Assembly: GCF_024703995.1 (NCBI RefSeq)
Contig: NZ_JAMXQV010000033.1
Span: forward strand, 59,291-123,290
Length of the DNA stretch: 64,000 bases
Direction: 5' to 3'
DNA from: Amycolatopsis iheyensis
Lineage (GTDB): Bacteria > Actinomycetota > Actinomycetes > Mycobacteriales > Pseudonocardiaceae
The notes under the pieces: model-generated
Told to the model about the DNA's origin: nothing
The model's input: the letters and a program-made list of their open reading frames with translations, nothing else
Database searches by the model: none
Program-made: the position numbers and the translations under genes
Shown: in pieces, positions 60,773 to 64,000 of the stretch
Layout: the number at the start of each line of letters is the position of its first letter
Position numbering within the stretch: the first letter of the stretch is position 1

Positions 60773-62925
60773 AGCGGTTCGCCGCAGCCTTCCTTTCCGT
60801 CCTCTTCCTGGCCGTCCCCGCCTTCACCGGCGCGACGGTGGCCCAGGCGGAGGAGGGCGCCCGCCTGCGGGTCGACCTTTCGCAGCTGAACCCCCGCGTG
60901 ATCACCGGCTCGACGACGACGTTGACCGTCACCGGCACGGTGACCAACACCGGCGACCGGAAGGTCACCCGGCCGCAGGTCCGCCTGCAGGTCGGCGACC
61001 GGGTCACGACCTCGCGCGGGGTCGACGACGTGCTCTCCGGCGCCGTCATCAAGGACTCCCCGCTGACCGATTTCACGTCGCTGGCGGACGTGCTGGAGCC
61101 CGGGCAGAGCGCGCCGCTGAACATCACCGTGAACCTGGCCGGCTCGAAGGCGGGGCAGTTCACCCGCCCCGGCGTCTACCCGCTGCTGGTGAACGTCAAC
61201 GGCACGCCGGAGTTCGGCGGGCCCGCCCGGCTGGGCGCGGTGAGCATGCTGATGCCGGTGCTGGCCGGGCCCGGCAAGACGGCCGGGCACTCGTCGGCGG
61301 GCGCGCCGAGCATGACCCTGCTCTGGCCGCTGACCAGCAGCGTCCCGCAGGTCTACGCGGCGCCGTACGGCCAGCCGCTGGTGCTGCGCGACGACAAGCT
61401 GGCCGACGAGATCGGTCCCGACGGCCGGCTGAACGCGCTGGTCAACGCGGCGACCACGGCCGTGGAGAGCGACACGAACCTCGCCAAGTCGATGTGCTTC
61501 GCGCTCGACCCGGACCTGCTGAGCACCGTCGACGCGATGAGCCGCGGCTACCAGGTGCACACCGAGACCGGGAACGTCGACGGCCGGGGCGCCCAGACCG
61601 CGAAGACCTGGCTCGCCTCGCTGCGTTCGCTGCTGACCGGCCGGTGCGCGGTGGCGCTGCCCTTCGCCGACGCCGACCTCAACACCGTCTCCCGGATCCG
61701 ACCGGGCGACCCCATCCTGGTCGCCCAGGCGGCCGCGGCGGCGGCCACGATCCAGCAGCTGGCCGGTGTCACGCCGCAGACCGGCGTGCTCTGGCCGGAC
61801 GGCACGCTCAACGAAGCCGTGCTCACCGCCCTGACCCAGGCCGGCGTCAAGACCGTCCTGACGGACGCGGCCCAGGTCGCCCCCACCGGCTCGGGTGGCG
61901 GCGTCACGGTGCAGGGCAGCGCGGTCCGCGCCCAGCCGACCGACTCGCTGATCTCCGCGGCCATGACCGGCGTGCCGAGCGTGCCCGACTCGGTCACCGT
62001 CGCCGTGAGCACCGAGCGCGCGATCTCCAGCCAGAACGGGCTCGGCGCGCTCGCCTTCCGGGCCGGCCTCGGCGCGTCGGCCGGCCAGGACCGCCCGGAC
62101 CACCTGCTGGTCGCCCCGCCGCGGCGCTGGGACGCCCCGGCACCCGAGCTCACGGCGTTCCTGCAGCAGGTCGGTGACTTCCTCAACGCCAAGGTCGTCA
62201 CCCCGCAGTCGCTGCCGTCGCTGCTGGACGCCGACCCGAAGGGCACCGGCGCGGTCGGCGACACCGGCCAGGACCCGGCCGCGGCCGTCGACCCCGCCGC
62301 CGTCGCGACGCTGTCGAAGCTCGACGACCAGGCCACCGGCATGGCGTCCGCGATGCTCGCGGACCCCACCAAACGGGTGAAGCCGGAGGACGTCGTCGCA
62401 CCGGTCCGGCTGGCGGAGCTGCGCGGCGCTTCGGTCGGCTGGCGTGGCCTGCCGGCCGACGCGGCGACCGCGAACGCGCAGGCCGAGATCGGGGCGATCA
62501 GCGACCGGGTGAGCGTCCGGCAGCCGCAGCAGACGATCGCGCTGGCGTCCGGCAACTCGCCGCTGCCGGTGTACGTGGTGAACGACCTGCCGGTCGGGAT
62601 CAACGCGAGGTTCTCCCTGAACAACAACACCGGCCTGCGCGCGGACGACCGCAAGGAGGTGTCGTTCCCGGCGGGCGGCGGCCGGCAGTACTTCCTCCCG
62701 GTGGAGGCGCTGCGGGCCGGGCGGTTCAGCGTCGATGTGTCCTTGAGCACCCCGACCGGTACCCCGCTCGGGTCATCCGCGCGCTTCGAGCTGACGTCGA
62801 CGGAGTACGGCGCGATCACCATCATCGCGACCGTCGCCGCAGGTGTGGCCCTGCTTCTGCTGGCCTCCCGGCGGATCTACCGGCGGGTGAAGGACGCCAG
62901 GGCCGGTCGCACCGCCGGGGACTGA
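60769..62925 (+). CDS. DUF6049 exported membrane-anchored protein
   Basis: A 718-residue envelope protein, homolog by synteny and layout of Rv3909. Signal peptide MKRFAAAFLSVLFLAVPAFT (cleavage near AQA-EE), an N-terminal beta-sandwich (RLRVDLSQLNPRVITGSTTT), a long extracytoplasmic part with WPDGTLNEAVLTALTQAGVK and PDHLLVAPPRRWD blocks, a Pro-flanked beta-domain (LPVYVVNDLPVGINARFSL) and a single C-terminal membrane helix (ITIIATVAAGVALLLLAS) with a basic cytosolic tail. It normally precedes murJ and may assist peptidoglycan precursor export, but no function is proven. Confidence 0.85.
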   Translation: MKRFAAAFLSVLFLAVPAFTGATVAQAEEGARLRVDLSQLNPRVITGSTTTLTVTGTVTNTGDRKVTRPQVRLQVGDRVTTSRGVDDVLSGAVIKDSPLTDFTSLADVLEPGQSAPLNITVNLAGSKAGQFTRPGVYPLLVNVNGTPEFGGPARLGAVSMLMPVLAGPGKTAGHSSAGAPSMTLLWPLTSSVPQVYAAPYGQPLVLRDDKLADEIGPDGRLNALVNAATTAVESDTNLAKSMCFALDPDLLSTVDAMSRGYQVHTETGNVDGRGAQTAKTWLASLRSLLTGRCAVALPFADADLNTVSRIRPGDPILVAQAAAAAATIQQLAGVTPQTGVLWPDGTLNEAVLTALTQAGVKTVLTDAAQVAPTGSGGGVTVQGSAVRAQPTDSLISAAMTGVPSVPDSVTVAVSTERAISSQNGLGALAFRAGLGASAGQDRPDHLLVAPPRRWDAPAPELTAFLQQVGDFLNAKVVTPQSLPSLLDADPKGTGAVGDTGQDPAAAVDPAAVATLSKLDDQATGMASAMLADPTKRVKPEDVVAPVRLAELRGASVGWRGLPADAATANAQAEIGAISDRVSVRQPQQTIALASGNSPLPVYVVNDLPVGINARFSLNNNTGLRADDRKEVSFPAGGGRQYFLPVEALRAGRFSVDVSLSTPTGTPLGSSARFELTSTEYGAITIIATVAAGVALLLLASRRIYRRVKDARAGRTAGD

Positions 62926-63030
62926 TCGCTGCGCGTTTGAGTGTTCCGGGCGGTTCCCGATTACCCTTGGGCCGCACGCGCGCGGCACCGGGCCGCGGCG
63001 ACGGACCGAGCACCGAGGATTGGGCACGCG

Positions 63031-64000
63031 TTGGAGAGAGAGCCGGGCTTACCACCCGAGCGTGCGGGTCGTCCTCGGCGCGAAGGCGCTCCGCCCCCGC
63101 AACCGCCGCAAAGAGGTGACGGGCCGCCGCGTGCGGGCCGTCGCCAGCAGCCGCCTCCGCAGGAGCGCGGCCGCCGCCAGCCACCACGCAACGGCCACAC
63201 GCGTCAGCTGCCGGCTCCCGAGGACGCGCCCCGCGACCAGCAGCCGGTGGACGGCCGCCCGGTCCGTGACGACCGCCGCCGGCGCAACGACCAGCCCCGC
63301 CGCGGCCGACCGCGCGACGATCAGCCCGACGACCGCGCGCCTCGTCGCGAGCACCAGCCGGGCCCTGACGACCGCGCCCCCCGCCGTGAGCGGCCGCGGG
63401 ACGAGCAACCCGGTCTTGACGACCGCCCCGCCCGCCGCGAGCACCAGCCCGGTCCCGACGACCGCGCCCCCCGCCGTGAGCGGCCGCGGGACGAGCAACC
63501 CGGTCTTGACGACCGCCCCGCCCGCCGCGAGCACCAGCCCGGTCCCGACGACCGCGCGCCCCGCCGCGAACGACCGCGCGACGACCAACCCGGTCTGGAT
63601 GACCGCACGCCTCGCCGTGAGCGACCGCGCGACGACCAGCCCGGTCTTGACGACCGCGCACCACGCCGTGAGCGCCCGCGGGAGGACTGGCCGCCGGAGG
63701 AAGCGGGCCCACGAGGCCCGCGCGGCGACCGGCCGCGCGAAGACTGGCCCCCCGAGGAAGCCGGCCCGCGCGCACCGCGCGGCGATCGTCCGCGCGAAGA
63801 CTGGCCGGCGGAAGAAGCCGGCCCCCGGGCACCCCGCGGCGACCGGCCTCAGCGGCGTGTCCCGCCGCCCGGCGTACCGCCGCAGCAGCAACCCCCGCCG
63901 CAACCACCGCGTGGTGGGCAGCCGCCGCGGGCCGCCGCGGCCGGGCCGGCGCCCACCCGGATCCAGCCCGTGCCGCCGGTGCCGCCGCCGGCCGGCGCGC
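63031..64000 (+). CDS. murJ: N-terminal extension of a probable MurJ lipid II flippase (3' end outside window)
   Basis: An open frame from TTG 63031 to the window edge has no stop in 323 codons. GAGGA (63015-63019) is 11 bases upstream. The part seen is entirely low complexity: Pro/Gln/Arg-rich, then 30-residue repeats with PDDRAPRRERPRDEQPGLDD, then 19-residue REDWPPEEAGPRGPRGDRP repeats, then Pro/Gln. No membrane helix is reached. The murJ name rests on gene order (pcnA, Nudix, DUF6049, murJ) and on the long cytosolic extensions seen in actinobacterial MurJ. Another protein is possible. A weak promoter (TTGAGT at 62937, TACCCT at 62962, spacer 19) lies upstream. Confidence 0.6.
   Translation, partial: MEREPGLPPERAGRPRREGAPPPQPPQRGDGPPRAGRRQQPPPQERGRRQPPRNGHTRQLPAPEDAPRDQQPVDGRPVRDDRRRRNDQPRRGRPRDDQPDDRAPRREHQPGPDDRAPRRERPRDEQPGLDDRPARREHQPGPDDRAPRRERPRDEQPGLDDRPARREHQPGPDDRAPRRERPRDDQPGLDDRTPRRERPRDDQPGLDDRAPRRERPREDWPPEEAGPRGPRGDRPREDWPPEEAGPRAPRGDRPREDWPAEEAGPRAPRGDRPQRRVPPPGVPPQQQPPPQPPRGGQPPRAAAAGPAPTRIQPVPPVPPPAGA
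63349..63618 (+). repeat. 90-bp tandem coding repeat
   Basis: Three consecutive 90-base units (63349-63438, 63439-63528, 63529-63618). The first two are nearly identical; the third has diverged and a partial fourth follows. Each encodes 30 residues made of two 15-residue subrepeats with PDDR/LDDR and RRER. A 57-base repeat (REDWPPEEAGPR type) follows to about 63845. Repeat number could vary between strains. Confidence 0.85.

Noticed and set aside
63349..63845. CRISPR array
   Set aside because: Units are 90 and 57 bases, contiguous without unique spacers, and stay in one reading frame; they are coding repeats.

Overview
This window comes from a very GC-rich actinobacterial chromosome, most likely Pseudonocardiaceae (Amycolatopsis-like). 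The basis is codon use, abundant GTG starts, ESX/type VII accessory genes with PPE-like and EspG-like proteins, DUF3558 lipoproteins, and an origin-proximal gene order. The rpsF-ssb-rpsR-rplI-dnaB block at the left and the pcnA / Nudix / DUF6049 / (murJ) block at the right both normally lie close to dnaA. dnaA and oriC themselves are not in the window. From memory of Streptomyces gene order, the two blocks sit on the same side of dnaA with few genes between them. Here about 49 kb separates them, much of it accessory.

Layout. 1-2354: three tandem paralogous exported proteins with a C-terminal membrane anchor (the first cut by the window edge). 2412-4129: rpsF, ssb, rpsR, rplI, with a leader hairpin before and a terminator after. 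4208-7403: ESX accessory cluster 1 (WXG100-like, DUF3558 lipoprotein, PPE-like, EspG). 7404-9330: a non-coding stretch with a cluster of DnaA-box-like 9-mers and a perfect LexA/SOS box, then dnaB. 9379-11528: a small membrane protein, two MarR-type regulators around a palindromic operator, and a DODA-type dioxygenase. 11709-16028: a 1065-residue chaplin-like repeat surface protein and a smaller exported protein. 16253-21077: AI-2E family permease, MacS-like kinase and NarL-type regulator, a lipoprotein and a DUF1707 protein. 21151-26102: MFS exporter, ptsI, a ParB-like protein, ribokinase. 26347-30644: a structured leader candidate, a small membrane protein and ESX accessory cluster 2. 30716-32187: TetR regulator and SDR with an operator. 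32278-35254: leuS preceded by a leucine-rich leader peptide and hairpins (classical attenuation). 35276-38994: phytase-like esterase, SdpI-like protein, YqgE/AlgH, MFS transporter. 39086-56384: a probable T7SS-linked polymorphic-toxin operon. 56371-58573: methyltransferase and orphan sensor kinase. 58676-64000: pcnA, Nudix, DUF6049 and the start of a probable murJ with a repetitive N-terminal extension.

The most unusual region is the toxin operon. YbaB-like and WXG100-like genes precede a 2501-residue protein. It has a CpnT-like N-terminal domain, an 870-residue Pro/Gly/Gln-rich linker, two ADP-ribosyltransferase-like domains, two papain-fold (Tox-PL) domains of which the first has lost its Cys, and a C-terminal RelA/SpoT-like domain. 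Downstream lie a small putative immunity protein, two TNT-like proteins lacking the catalytic Gln, and two large proteins carrying ADP-ribosylglycohydrolase domains, one canonical and two degenerate. ADP-ribosylation writers and a predicted eraser are therefore encoded together, which suggests toxin and immunity. All functional assignments are by recognition of motifs and families and were not checked by search.
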